Shown here one piece after another: positions 55,058 to 64,000 of a stretch of 64,000 bases of DNA. Under the pieces are notes generated by a model. The model worked only from the letters and a program-made list of their open reading frames with translations. It was not told where the DNA came from and ran no database searches. A program made the position numbers and the translations under genes. Source of the DNA: Dryas octopetala (Eukaryota; Streptophyta; Magnoliopsida; Rosales; Rosaceae); the NCBI GenBank assembly GCA_963921425.1, contig OY992836.1, forward strand, positions 1,007,825-1,071,824, given 5' to 3'. Numbering within the stretch: position 1 is the first letter of the stretch; each line of letters opens with the position of its first letter.

Positions 55058-58000
55058 TTATGCATGTGTACAAATGCCAATTGACTTCCGAAGACTAATG
55101 TGCTTTGGATTCTCTAGAGCTTTTGTAAAGATGTCTGCAAGTTGTTGTTCGGAAGGAACAAAGGTCAAAGTAAGAGTTCCACTCTCCACAAGATCTCGAA
55201 TGAAATGATGTCTTATGTCAATATGCTTGGTTCTAGTATGTTGCACCGGGTTCTTGGAGATATCTATAGCACTCATGTTATCACAATAGATGAGAAAAGT
55301 TTTCTCATCAATTCCATAATCGGCTAACATTTGTCTCATCCAAATGAGTTGTGTACAACAACTCCCTGCTGCTATGTATTCAGCTTCAGCAGTCGACAAA
55401 GAGACAGAATTCTGCTTCTTGCTATGCCAAGACACTAAGTTATTCCCAACATAAAAAGCACCACCCGAGGTGCTCTTCAAATCATCACTACACCCAGCCC
55501 AATCAGAGTCACTAAATCCAACCAATTTAGTGTTGGTATCATGGGTATACCACAACCCATAGTCAAGAGTCCCACTTACATATTTGATGATCCTTTTTGT
55601 TGCAAACAAATGAGATTCTTTGGGATCACTTTGGAACCTAGCACACACTCCTACCGCAAACGATATGTCCGGTCTACTAGCTGTGAGGTAGAGAAGACTT
55701 CCTATCATGCTTCTATACAAGGTTTGGTCCACTTGCTTACCACTTGGATCCCTATGAAGTTTGGAGCTTTTACTCATTGGAGTAGTAGCCACTTTGGAAG
55801 ACTCAAGCCCAAACTTTTTGACCAAGTTTCTAGCATACTTAGATTGGGAGATAAATATCCCACTATCTACTTGCTTAACTTGCAGCCCTAAAAAGAAATT
55901 CATTTCACCAACTAGACTCATTTCAAATTCACTAGACATTACATCAATGAATCTCTTAACATGCAAATTTGAAGTTGAACCAAAGACAATATCATCCACA
56001 TAAACTTGAGCAATCAAGACATCATTTTTTAACCTTTTTACAAATAGGGTCTTGTCAACCGACCCTCTTTGATACCCATTGGACAACAAGTGATGAGAGA
56101 GTCTCTCATACCAAGCTCTTGGAGCTTGCTTCAGCCCATACAAGGCTTTCCTTAATTTATAAACATCATCTCTCATGTGAGGATCCTCAAAACCTTTTGG
56201 TTCCACAAAAACTTCCTCATTCAAGTAACCATTTAAAAATGCCGTTTTAACATCCATTTGATACAATTTGAACCTAAGATGACATGCAATGGCACAAAGT
56301 AACCTAACGGACTCAAGTCTAGCAACGGGAGCAAAAGTCTCATCAAAATCAATACCCTCTAATTGAGAGTACCCTTGAGCAACAAGCCTAGCCTTGTTTC
56401 TAACTACATTCCCAAATTCATCAGATTTATTTTTGAAGATCCATTTGGTTCCAATGACATTTGTGTTGGCTGGTCTTTCTACAAGAGTCCACACTTGGTT
56501 TCTCTCAAATTGGTTCAATTCCTCATGCATTGCACTCACCCATTCCTCATGATTGAGTGCTTCTTTGACATTTTTAGGTTCAACAATGGACACATAGCAC
56601 ACATGAGCAAGTTCATTTGCCATTTGTTTTCTAGTCCTAACTGGCTGGTCTAAAGAACCTAGAATTACATCTTCACCATGGTTACACCTCACCCATCTTG
56701 GTTTTTCAGATCTGTCACTCAAGGTTTTGTCATTTTGTTCGCTCTCTGACTTATCAAACTCAACAATTTTTGAGTCATCAGTAGGTTCATCACTGCCTGA
56801 CTTGGACTCTTCTTTAACCAATTTATCCTCTTTAGGAGCAGATTGTGGGAACAATCCATCCTTATCTGCAGCCATTTCAATAGAAGCATCATAATTATCT
56901 ATTTTCACATTTATGGATTCCAACATAGAATTTGTTCGCAAATTGAAGACTCTAAAAGCTCTACTGTTGGATGAATAGCCTAAAAACAGACCCTCATCAC
57001 TCTTAGAATCAAATTTCCCCAAATGTTCTCTATCCCTAAGGATGTAACATGCACTCCCAAACACTCTAAAGTGTGTAACCTTAGGTTTCCTACCCTTCCA
57101 CAGTTCATAGGGAGTCTTTTTGGTTCCCGGCCTAAGGTAGACTCTATTTATGATGTAACATGCTGTGTTTACCGCCTCAGCCCAGAAATGTTTAGCAAGA
57201 TTTTTGCTATTCAACATCACTCTTGCCATCTCAATCAAAACCCTATTCTTTCTCTCAACGATTCCATTTTGTTGGGGTGTTATAGGAGCTGAAAATTCAT
57301 GTTTGATGCCCATTTGACAACAAAACTCATCGAATTGAGAGTTTTCAAACTCAGTTCCATGATCTGATCTAATTCTGGACAGGGTTGACAGACTTGACAT
57401 ACCTTCACTTTTCAGCAGTTTCACAATCTTGACAAAATGATGAAAGGTCTCCGACTTGTCCTTAAGAAATGACACCCAAGTGTACCTAGAAAAATCATCT
57501 ACCATGACTAGAATGTATTTCTTTCCACCTATGGACAAGGTTTGGACAGGACCTACTAAATCCAAGTAAATTAGTTCAAGTGTCCTAGAGGTGCCTATGT
57601 CTTTGACTCTTTTGTGTGGTTCTTTGGTTTGTTTTCCCATTTGACATGGACCACAAATAAAGGTTTCGGGCTTTCCTATCTTTGGTAGACCTCTAACAAC
57701 CTCATGCTTAGACAACTTGTAAAGGTCATGAACATTAATGTGACCAAGTCTTTGATGCCAAAGAGAGCTAGTGTCATCAATAGCTCTATTGCAAGTATTC
57801 TCAATTTTTCCAACATTGCCATCAAACACATAGCAATCATCCCTAGACCTAGGGGCATTCAAGATCTCCCTTCCTTGGGAGTTAACAATTCTACATCCAC
57901 TCTTGGACATACACACTTCACCACCCCATTCATCACAAAGTTGGCTAATACTAAGCAAATTAGAATTCAGCCCATCAACAAATCTTACATTTTTCAATTC

Positions 58001-58855
58001 GGGTATACCGGGAATGTGTACAACCCCCTTTCCACTCACATAGGACTTCTCTCCTCCTCCAAAAGTCACACTACCACCATCATAAAGAGCAAGAGAGGTA
58101 AAGACCTCCTTATCTCCCGTCATATGTTTGGAACGCCCACTATCTAGGTACCAAATGTTCCTCTTAGTGGCTGAAAAAGCATTCAAGGTTACTAGACATT
58201 TAGTGGAGCTCTTCACAACCCATCTTTGATGTGGACTTGGCTTATTTTTGGGAAGTGGGGTGACAAGTAAGGCAATTTTGGTTACCTCTTTGAGTAGATT
58301 GTTCACTTGCTCTTGTAGAGAAATATTTCTCTTTGGTTCACTTGATTTCTTTCCTCTAAGTTTGTTGCAATTTGGTCTAATGTGACCCTTGACATGACAA
58401 TAATGACAAACCGGGACAAACTTTGTTTTTCTAAGTGAAGTAGAACAATCAATTTGTGTGACACTTGGTGTAGCTTGACTTGACTTAGAATGAGATGCAT
58501 TTTGACCAATGTCAATGAAACCTAGACCCTTTTTGACACCATGATCAGATTTTGACTTGACAAAAATGGTCTTTGTGTTAGATACACTAGGACTATTTTC
58601 ACTAAAACCCAAACCGGTTTTGTCACCATGATGCTTTCCAATCCTAAGCATCCTATCAACCTTTTCAGCCCCAATGGTGAGCTCAACAATGCTCTCATTT
58701 GCTTCATGTACTTCTTTTTCAAGTTTCTCATTCAAAGATTTAAAGTAGATGTTGCTCTCCTTGAGCACTTTGACTTGACTCCCAAAATTTTGTTTCAAGA
58801 TAGCCACACTTTCTAATTCACTCTCTAATGACTCAATTTTCTCACACAATTTCAA
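55058..58855 (-). CDS. Sirevirus pol frame (protease to RNase H)
   Basis: This is one open frame of 1265 codons. The Met at 58855 is only the first in the frame; the true product begins in gag. Residues 1-70 look coiled-coil. Zinc knuckle [14 protein letters not shown] is at 150-163; protease WYLDSG at 235-240 (Asp238); integrase zinc-binding His/Cys (WHQRLGH 366-372, CGPC 401-404); integrase core Asp432, Asp498 and Glu534, the last two 35 residues apart, an intact DD35E; RT about 790-1030 with [11 protein letters not shown] (Asp868) and YVDDI (952-956); RNase H with SDSDWAG (Asp1116), STAEAEY (Glu1157) and YCDN (Asp1192). It ends ICTHA. No stop or obvious catalytic loss is visible, so pol enzymes could be active if expressed. 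Confidence 0.93.
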   Translation of the reverse strand: MKLCEKIESLESELESVAILKQNFGSQVKVLKESNIYFKSLNEKLEKEVHEANESIVELTIGAEKVDRMLRIGKHHGDKTGLGFSENSPSVSNTKTIFVKSKSDHGVKKGLGFIDIGQNASHSKSSQATPSVTQIDCSTSLRKTKFVPVCHYCHVKGHIRPNCNKLRGKKSSEPKRNISLQEQVNNLLKEVTKIALLVTPLPKNKPSPHQRWVVKSSTKCLVTLNAFSATKRNIWYLDSGRSKHMTGDKEVFTSLALYDGGSVTFGGGEKSYVSGKGVVHIPGIPELKNVRFVDGLNSNLLSISQLCDEWGGEVCMSKSGCRIVNSQGREILNAPRSRDDCYVFDGNVGKIENTCNRAIDDTSSLWHQRLGHINVHDLYKLSKHEVVRGLPKIGKPETFICGPCQMGKQTKEPHKRVKDIGTSRTLELIYLDLVGPVQTLSIGGKKYILVMVDDFSRYTWVSFLKDKSETFHHFVKIVKLLKSEGMSSLSTLSRIRSDHGTEFENSQFDEFCCQMGIKHEFSAPITPQQNGIVERKNRVLIEMARVMLNSKNLAKHFWAEAVNTACYIINRVYLRPGTKKTPYELWKGRKPKVTHFRVFGSACYILRDREHLGKFDSKSDEGLFLGYSSNSRAFRVFNLRTNSMLESINVKIDNYDASIEMAADKDGLFPQSAPKEDKLVKEESKSGSDEPTDDSKIVEFDKSESEQNDKTLSDRSEKPRWVRCNHGEDVILGSLDQPVRTRKQMANELAHVCYVSIVEPKNVKEALNHEEWVSAMHEELNQFERNQVWTLVERPANTNVIGTKWIFKNKSDEFGNVVRNKARLVAQGYSQLEGIDFDETFAPVARLESVRLLCAIACHLRFKLYQMDVKTAFLNGYLNEEVFVEPKGFEDPHMRDDVYKLRKALYGLKQAPRAWYERLSHHLLSNGYQRGSVDKTLFVKRLKNDVLIAQVYVDDIVFGSTSNLHVKRFIDVMSSEFEMSLVGEMNFFLGLQVKQVDSGIFISQSKYARNLVKKFGLESSKVATTPMSKSSKLHRDPSGKQVDQTLYRSMIGSLLYLTASRPDISFAVGVCARFQSDPKESHLFATKRIIKYVSGTLDYGLWYTHDTNTKLVGFSDSDWAGCSDDLKSTSGGAFYVGNNLVSWHSKKQNSVSLSTAEAEYIAAGSCCTQLIWMRQMLADYGIDEKTFLIYCDNMSAIDISKNPVQHTRTKHIDIRHHFIRDLVESGTLTLTFVPSEQQLADIFTKALENPKHISLRKSIGICTHA

Positions 58856-58887
58856 TTTAGCATTCTTTAGTTTCTGATTTTCTTCCT

Positions 58888-59478
58888 TTATGCTAAGAGT
58901 TTCGGTGAAAAGTAAGTCATACTTATCACAAAGTGCAGTGTAAGACTCATCATCAGGAGCAGATTTGAGTCAGACCCACCATCAACTTGTTCAATCTCCT
59001 TGATCGATGCAACAAATGCAACTTCATCTCCCTCAATATCGGAAGAAGACTCACAATCATTTGAGTCATTACTCTCACTATCACTCCAAGTGATTTTCAT
59101 GGCTTTATTCTTACTTAAAGAATAATTCTTTCTATTATTTGCACATTCAATTGCTATGTGACCTATTCCACCACAAGTGTAACATTTCACATCTCTCTTG
59201 GTTGTTCTTCCTTCCTTAAAGTTAGACTTCCTCTCTTGTTTTCTTTCAAATGAATTCTCTCCTTGAGGTTTGAATTTGGACTCCTTAAAGTTGTTACCAC
59301 TAGTTCTAGCTTCTCTCCCTTTATTTCTAAGAATTCGTCTAAATCTTTTGACAAAAAGGGCAACCTCATCATCGGACATGGATGATTTTTCACTCAAGTT
59401 TTCACTCATCTCTTTGACACTTTGCAAAGCAATATCCTTTGACTTCTTGCTGTCCCTTTCATCCATTTCAAGTTCCAT
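58888..59478 (-). pseudogene. Sirevirus gag, middle part (frameshifted)
   Basis: Meaningful sequence runs from about 59487 to about 58970 in this frame and includes a charged section (EMSENLSEKSSMSDDEVALF, FRRILRNKGR) and a zinc knuckle CYTCGGIGHIAIEC, type CX2CX4HX4C. An acidic tail (SDSESNDSNDCESSSDIEGD) follows. The last 20 or so codons are out of frame: the proper continuation ([15 protein letters not shown]) lies in the pol frame, so a shift occurred near 58965-58975. Both this and the upstream junction fit a one-base deletion. Confidence 0.85.
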
Positions 59479-60104
59479 CTCAAAAGTTTAAGCTTTCCTA
59501 CCAATTTACCAATTTTGAGTTCATCCAAATTTTGGACTTCTTGTATTGCATGCTTCTTAGATTGAAATCTCTTAGGTAGAGATCTAAGAACCTTTTGGAC
59601 AATGGTAGACTCCTCATAAGGTTTACCTAGGGACATGGCTTCATTTGTGAGGGCTTCCAACCTTTCATAGAACTCGGAAAATGACTCGGACTCTTTCATC
59701 CTAATTTCTTCAAATTTGGCATGTACCATTTGAAGCTTAAGTGACCTAACTTGTTTGTCCCCTTCATGAACAACCCTAAGTTTGTTCCAAGCTTGCCTAG
59801 CCATGACACAATGTTGTATGTGTGCAAATTTTGAGGAAGACAGTGCAGTGACAATAGCATTTCTAGCCTTCTTGTTGGAGCTAGAGGCCGTGACTTCGGC
59901 AAAAGACCATTCGGACCTAGGCTTAGGAGTTTCAATCCCATCAACAGTTCGTGTGGGAGGAATCCACTCAACTGTGAGATACTCATATGCCAACTCGTCA
60001 TAGGCATCAAGAAAAATTTCAAATTTTTCTCTCCAAGCAGCGTAGTTGCTGCCATCAAAGAATGGAGGAGAGTTGCAAGATCCTGCAACGCGATCTCTTT
60101 CCAT
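59406..60104 (-). pseudogene. Sirevirus gag, N-terminal part (frameshifted)
   Basis: The 232-codon frame starts at ATG 60104, 75 bp inside the 5' LTR edge. FFDGSNYAAWREKFEIFL near the N-terminus is the usual first copia gag motif; the central part (ARNAIVTALSSSKFAHIQHC, AWNKLRVVHEG, FEEIRMKESESFSEFYERLE, VLRSLPKRFQSKKHAI) is a UBN2-type gag domain. Authentic sequence ends near residue 205 (about 59490); the final residues are out of frame. The break is at about 59487-59492 in a run of A/T and fits a one-base deletion. Confidence 0.88.
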
Positions 60105-60164
60105 CTAGACACACCTAGAAAACAAACAACACCCTAGGATCTCTCTATTTGCTTTTAGAGTAGC

Positions 60165-60176
60165 GCTCTGATACCA
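60165..60176 (-). other. Sirevirus primer binding site
   Basis: On the minus strand TGGTATCAGAGC begins 2 bp inside the 5' LTR. It matches the initiator-methionine tRNA site and is the same site type as in the gypsy element at 43011. Confidence 0.92.
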
Positions 60177-60178
60177 AT

Positions 60179-61837
60179 TGAAAGTTTAATTTAGGTGATC
60201 TGTTCACTTAATAAACTTGATTAATTTCACTTTCAGTGATCGGACCCCAATTTTTGGTTTATGTGATCACTCAGGAACTAGTCAAACAAACACAACTCAG
60301 ACGGTTCAGTAACGAAAGTATGAAACTCCAGATTGACTTCTAAAAACCAAAAATCACTTCTGTAAACAACACAAATCAAACACACCAAGGATCAAGTGAC
60401 ATCCTATACACTCAGAGGACCCATCACAGTAGGCATCCCAGTGTTATCCACAACTACAGTGGTGTGTGATTAGCTAGACAGTTATATAAGGCATATATCA
60501 ATTTCAAGCATATAGCTACAGTACCGATTTGTGTTTAAAAGTTGAGTGAGTCAGTAATCATAACAACACAAACAAGGAAGACAAATGCACACAAGATGTT
60601 CACCCAGAAAAACCACAAAGGGTAAAAACTGGGGGTCTATCCAGCTGACCAAGCAATCCACTAAATAAGAAGTTCAATACAAAGGGAGCACACAGCACAC
60701 AAGCTCAATCACTAAGTCCTAGACTAAGTGGCAGCTTTCTTACCCCTTTGTGCAACTTCCATAAGCAAGGCAATCGGTCATTCATGAAGAAGGCAGCTCC
60801 AACTCTAAGCTCATCAACCCATGGCACCAATTCGCACCAAGCCCAGTAGATTCATCAATGCATGAACATGATATGCCAATGTAGGATTCTTAAAAAGAAA
60901 GATCAACCTTCTCAAGCTAGAGGCATGAAAAGGTTGATATTGAATCCTTCAACTAAAATCTAAAATGAATGTGGTTGAAGAATGTATGAAAAGATTTTAA
61001 ACACTCAAACCCATTTAGAATTTTAGATGAAACAAAACAAGTTCAGAAAACCTTTTTGATTTTTCAAGAATTAAAAGACCATTTTCTGAAATATTAAAGA
61101 TGAGCACTTAACCTCAAAAATACCCAGGCATGAAACCCGAAAAATACACACCCAAAATGCTCATACACGCCCACCAAAAGATCTGAACGGAATGCGCTAT
61201 ATACCCGTACACACCCACGCAACTTTCATGTTTGCCCGAGCCACGTGGAAGCCAATCAATGACTGTCCACAAGAGACGAATGAGGGGCATATTCTCTTTG
61301 TCCTAGAGGGGTATCCTAGTATTACTAAGGATAGGAATGAGGAGCTGTAAAAAGGAATTTTGCTTTATTTTGCAAAAATCAGAAATGGGGAAGATGATGA
61401 ATAGTGCTGATGTGTGAAGGTGTGTGGCGTGAATGGCAAAGAAACAATCAGATCTGATTGATACAGTAGGGGAACCAAGCCATGTGCAATGCACATGCAT
61501 GTTTAATAAAAAACAGAACATGGGCTTTCAATGAAATGGGCTTTAAAAGTAAAACCCGAAATGGCTCCACTGCAGTGTCTGTCACTGTATCAGCCACTGT
61601 ACGTGAAGAAAATTGTTCTTTATGTTCAGTGAATGACTAGTCAAATAGACAAAAAACTGTTATTTTCCTGAAATGAATGAAGTGCAGTATACCTTGAGTC
61701 TTTGTTCATTCTTGACTTCTTCAATACAACTGATCTTGTCCTTAATCTAACCTAGAGCTTGTGAGTGATTAAATAAAAATAAATACAATGGTTTTGACAA
61801 GGAAAAAAGCCAATATAACAAATCCTAGAAACTAACA
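60179..61837 (-). repeat. Sirevirus 5' LTR
   Basis: The 1659-bp LTR is bounded by TGTTAG and CTTTCA on the minus strand, with GGTTT outside at 61838-61842. It differs from the 3' LTR at about a dozen positions, for example GTACCGATTT versus GTACCAATTT. Confidence 0.96.
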
Positions 61838-63490
61838 GGTTTATAATTGGTTTTGGCTATGTCGTTTATAGTTGGAAAGACGGAGTTATTGTTGAATTAA
61901 TTTGAGACATTTTAATACTAATTTCGTTCTAGGGAGAGCCTTTCGATCAAAGTAAACATCAGACAAGTCTCTTTTGAGTTTAGGATTGGTTTTAGGATGT
62001 TTGGGCAATGTTGGGTTGAGCCAAGGAGATTCGAAGAAGGAAGTAGTGCTTACGGGGTTAATATACTTTAAGTAAATAAATCTTTGGGTTAATTGATAAA
62101 TGGGCGTGACAATTAGGTTCAATATTTCATGTACACACTTTAATTATTATCGAGTCAAGACTAATTGAAATTATTGTTTATTCTATAGGCGAGACGATTG
62201 GGGCTCGTGACGATCCGGCGGAAGATCGAACTTAGATTTTCTCACTGTGAGTGGACTGATTTTTATTCTTCTTAAATGTTTTATATGTTTGATGATTAAA
62301 TTCTATTACTTGGCTATATTGAGTTTGAATTTAAGCTAAAGAATTTTTAACTGAGTTAAAATTTGGTTTTTAAAATCTTCTTTCCTAAGTTTAAATTGAT
62401 ATTTATGGTTTTTGCATATTCAAAGTTTCATGGATTTATGAATTGAGATATTGTGAGTTGAACCAATGCATATTTGATGAGTTGGGTTTTGTTAAAGAGA
62501 GTTTAGAAGGATACGAAAGGATTTGACTTTTATTTTTATATATTTATGATTTGGTTGTGGAAAGTGGTTTCAAAATCACCTTTTTCAGTACCCTTCAGGT
62601 TATCAAGGTTGAATAGGTCTTTGGGACCCATTTTGGCACACACATAGGCTTTGGGCCGTGTGTCGTGATGCTTAACCCTTTGGGGGTGGCTCTACGTGCA
62701 CGTAAGACATGATTTCTAGCTCTGCATGCGTATGACAGATTCTCGGTTTTGCGCATGTATGACAGGTTTTATGGGTAACTGACTTGGTGTGTTTTATTAT
62801 AAATGTATTATACGGTTTTAATGCGATCGTTCTTTTTAAATTTATAAGGTATTCAGAATTTTAATGTTTGAACTTTATTTGATAAATGGTTTATGCTTTG
62901 ATTTGATTTATTAAATTATGATAGCAACTTTGAACATGTTCTGAAAGCGTTTTAAAACTGGGAGATTTCAAAGAGCGATGTGAGGTCTTAGAGTTTAAGT
63001 TTGACTTTTAATGATTCGTGAAAAGTTAAACGACAATTATTTTCCGTACTTATAATTGTCCACTCATTGAGTTTATCTCACAATTTTCTTGTTTTGTCTT
63101 AAATTGTCCCCCCAAGCAATAGCAGTGGTGGAGGTCGCACCAATCACGTCGAGGCATAACGTCTATTTTCTCTTCTCGGATCTTGTAAGCATTGCTTCCA
63201 TTTTGGAAGTTCCTTTTTACTTTAACTGTAAAAATTGTTGTAATAGAAGTAGTGGCTCTGAAAACCATATTATAACCTTATGTTATTGTGGTGTTGTTTG
63301 GGTCTGAGACCCTTTTTGACTGTGGTAGAGGCGACTGATGTTTTTAGAAGTGCTTTTACAAGTTAATAAATTTTGGGTTAGTCCATTTTCAGGAGAGATT
63401 CTGCCAAATTTTCTGTAGGATTTTCCTTGATTTTGGATTCCCACAAGACCTCTCTGAGATTCAGGGTGGAATCTGAGGGCGATCATGTCA

Positions 63491-63935
63491 GATGTGGTAT
63501 ACTAGTAGAACCATTTAGTTGACAACATGCCCAAGGGATTGCCCTAAAAAGAAATAATGGTGCTTTGGTTTTAAATAAGGAAATTGGAATATGGTTACAC
63601 CTGGATCCTATTAGTAGGTATTGCATAAATGATAGTAACTCTAAGAGAATGCACACTGGTTTGACATGATTTAGAATGTAAAGACACCTAGAATGAATTA
63701 ATAGGATCTGTATAATTGAAAAGTATTCTAAGACTAATATAAACTAGTTTCTTACCTTGTTATGAACTTATATGATCTTAGGAAAGAAAACTAGTTGATT
63801 AATAACAAAACTAATAGAGAAATTAGTTGTTCTTTCTACTACTTTGACTTGGAATTGAATTAAATACAAGTCTGATTGTTTATTCAATTGCTCATAATGT
63901 AATTTACTTGTTTAAATTATGAAGCATGCTATTAT
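63491..63935. other. AT-rich DNA between LTRs
   Basis: No gene is visible. AT-rich words such as CTAGTTGATTAATAACAAAA recall the sequence after 48330, so this may be the continuation of the LTR-like host that begins at 48294. It is unclassified. Confidence 0.35.
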
Positions 63936-64000
63936 TGTAACGCCCGAACCTCGGGCCCATAAAAACACTGAAACATCAACCTTTTAAATCTGTTTTCTCT
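63936..64000 (-). mobile_element. Reverse type-C LTR, 3' end only
   Basis: TGTAACGCCCGAACCTCGGG matches the reverse type-C LTR at 13037 (TGTAACGCCCCGAACCTCAG) and continues alike (CACTGAAACATCAACC, TTTTAAATCTGTTTT) to the window edge. The left flank is ATTAT; its TSD partner lies outside. Confidence 0.85.

Larger units (their letters stand above)
51850..61837 (-). mobile_element. Ty1/copia Sirevirus, young, gag broken
   Basis: A complete two-LTR element of 9988 bp in reverse orientation has TSD GGTTT at 51845-51849 and 61838-61842. LTRs are 1658 and 1659 bp, differing by eye at about 11 substitutions and one 1-bp indel (about 0.7 percent), roughly a quarter of a million years at 1.3e-8 per site per year. 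It has an initiator-Met-tRNA primer binding site, a gag-pol reading frame in copia order (protease, integrase, RT, RNase H), a cluster of polypurine-like repeats, and a terminal polypurine tract. The repeated polypurine motif and gag type point to the Sirevirus (SIRE/Maximus) lineage. No env-like frame is seen. Confidence 0.93.
50634..63490 (+). mobile_element. Long LTR (type B) split by a Sirevirus
   Basis: It starts TGTAACGACCCGACC with a type-B leader (CCCCAAGTCTTAATTTTTTT, as at 5733) and ends ATCTGAGGGCGATCATGTCA. Its own sequence is 50634-51849 plus 61843-63490, about 2.86 kb. Landmarks: CT tract about 50920-50941, GC-richer block about 50950-51370, GTGGGTTTTCTTTC, the TATAGGCGAGACGATTG site (about 62184), GTGAGTGGAC (62247), short minisatellite-like copies (62690-62775) and AAACTGGGAGATTTCAAAGA (62954). 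The 5-bp flanks (AATTT and GATGT) do not match, so the ends may not belong to one insertion. Confidence 0.75.

Overview
The window is repetitive, gene-poor DNA from a plant nuclear genome, most likely a eudicot, although nothing here identifies the species. The evidence is the retroelement content. There is a Sirevirus-type Ty1/copia element, a Ty3/gypsy element with a Tekay/Del-like gag and 3.2-kb LTRs, and an older Athila/Tat-like gypsy pol. I found no ordinary host gene, tRNA or rRNA. Nearly every open reading frame is retroelement coding sequence or an accident of microsatellite or GC-rich LTR DNA.

The layout is a stack of nested insertions that 5-bp target site duplications (TSDs) resolve, read here by eye. 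The oldest layer is a decayed gypsy pol cut into three pieces: protease at 16332-16830, the start of reverse transcriptase (RT) at 39616-39780, and its continuation at 48079-48293. Between the pieces sit a composite solo LTR (16831-39615, TSD TAAAG) and a two-LTR gypsy element (39781-48073, TSD CATAC). The composite solo LTR holds further insertions: 22130-32219 (CAGGA), which itself carries 24903-28078 (CAGTT, reverse) and 28568-31638 (AATAG); 32787-36707 (GATTA); and 36943-39603 (GCGGT). To the left is a second stack: a reverse solo LTR 3465-12727 (CAAAC) containing 5682-11524 (GGTGG), which contains 6717-9664 (AAATT). A further reverse solo LTR lies at 13037-15899 (GTCTG). To the right, an LTR-like sequence from 48294 carries another long LTR (50634-63490), which was split recently by a 10-kb Sirevirus (51850-61837, TSD GGTTT). 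A reverse LTR of the same superfamily starts at 63936 and leaves the window.

The dominant long LTRs (about 2.7-3.5 kb each) share one modular plan: a variable 5' end starting TGTAACGACCCGACC or TGTAAGACCC, a common U3 core, a TATA box, a (CT)n tract, a GC-rich block, splice-site-like motifs, a subfamily-specific minisatellite whose units often form hairpins, and a conserved 3' block. Several are chimeras of two LTRs. Only two elements keep an internal region. The gypsy element at 39781-48073 has a frameshifted gag and the start of a protease but no RT or integrase. The Sirevirus has an intact-looking pol (protease, integrase, RT, RNase H in one frame) but two frameshifts in gag. Neither can make a complete normal set of proteins, so this copy set looks immobile unless helped in trans.
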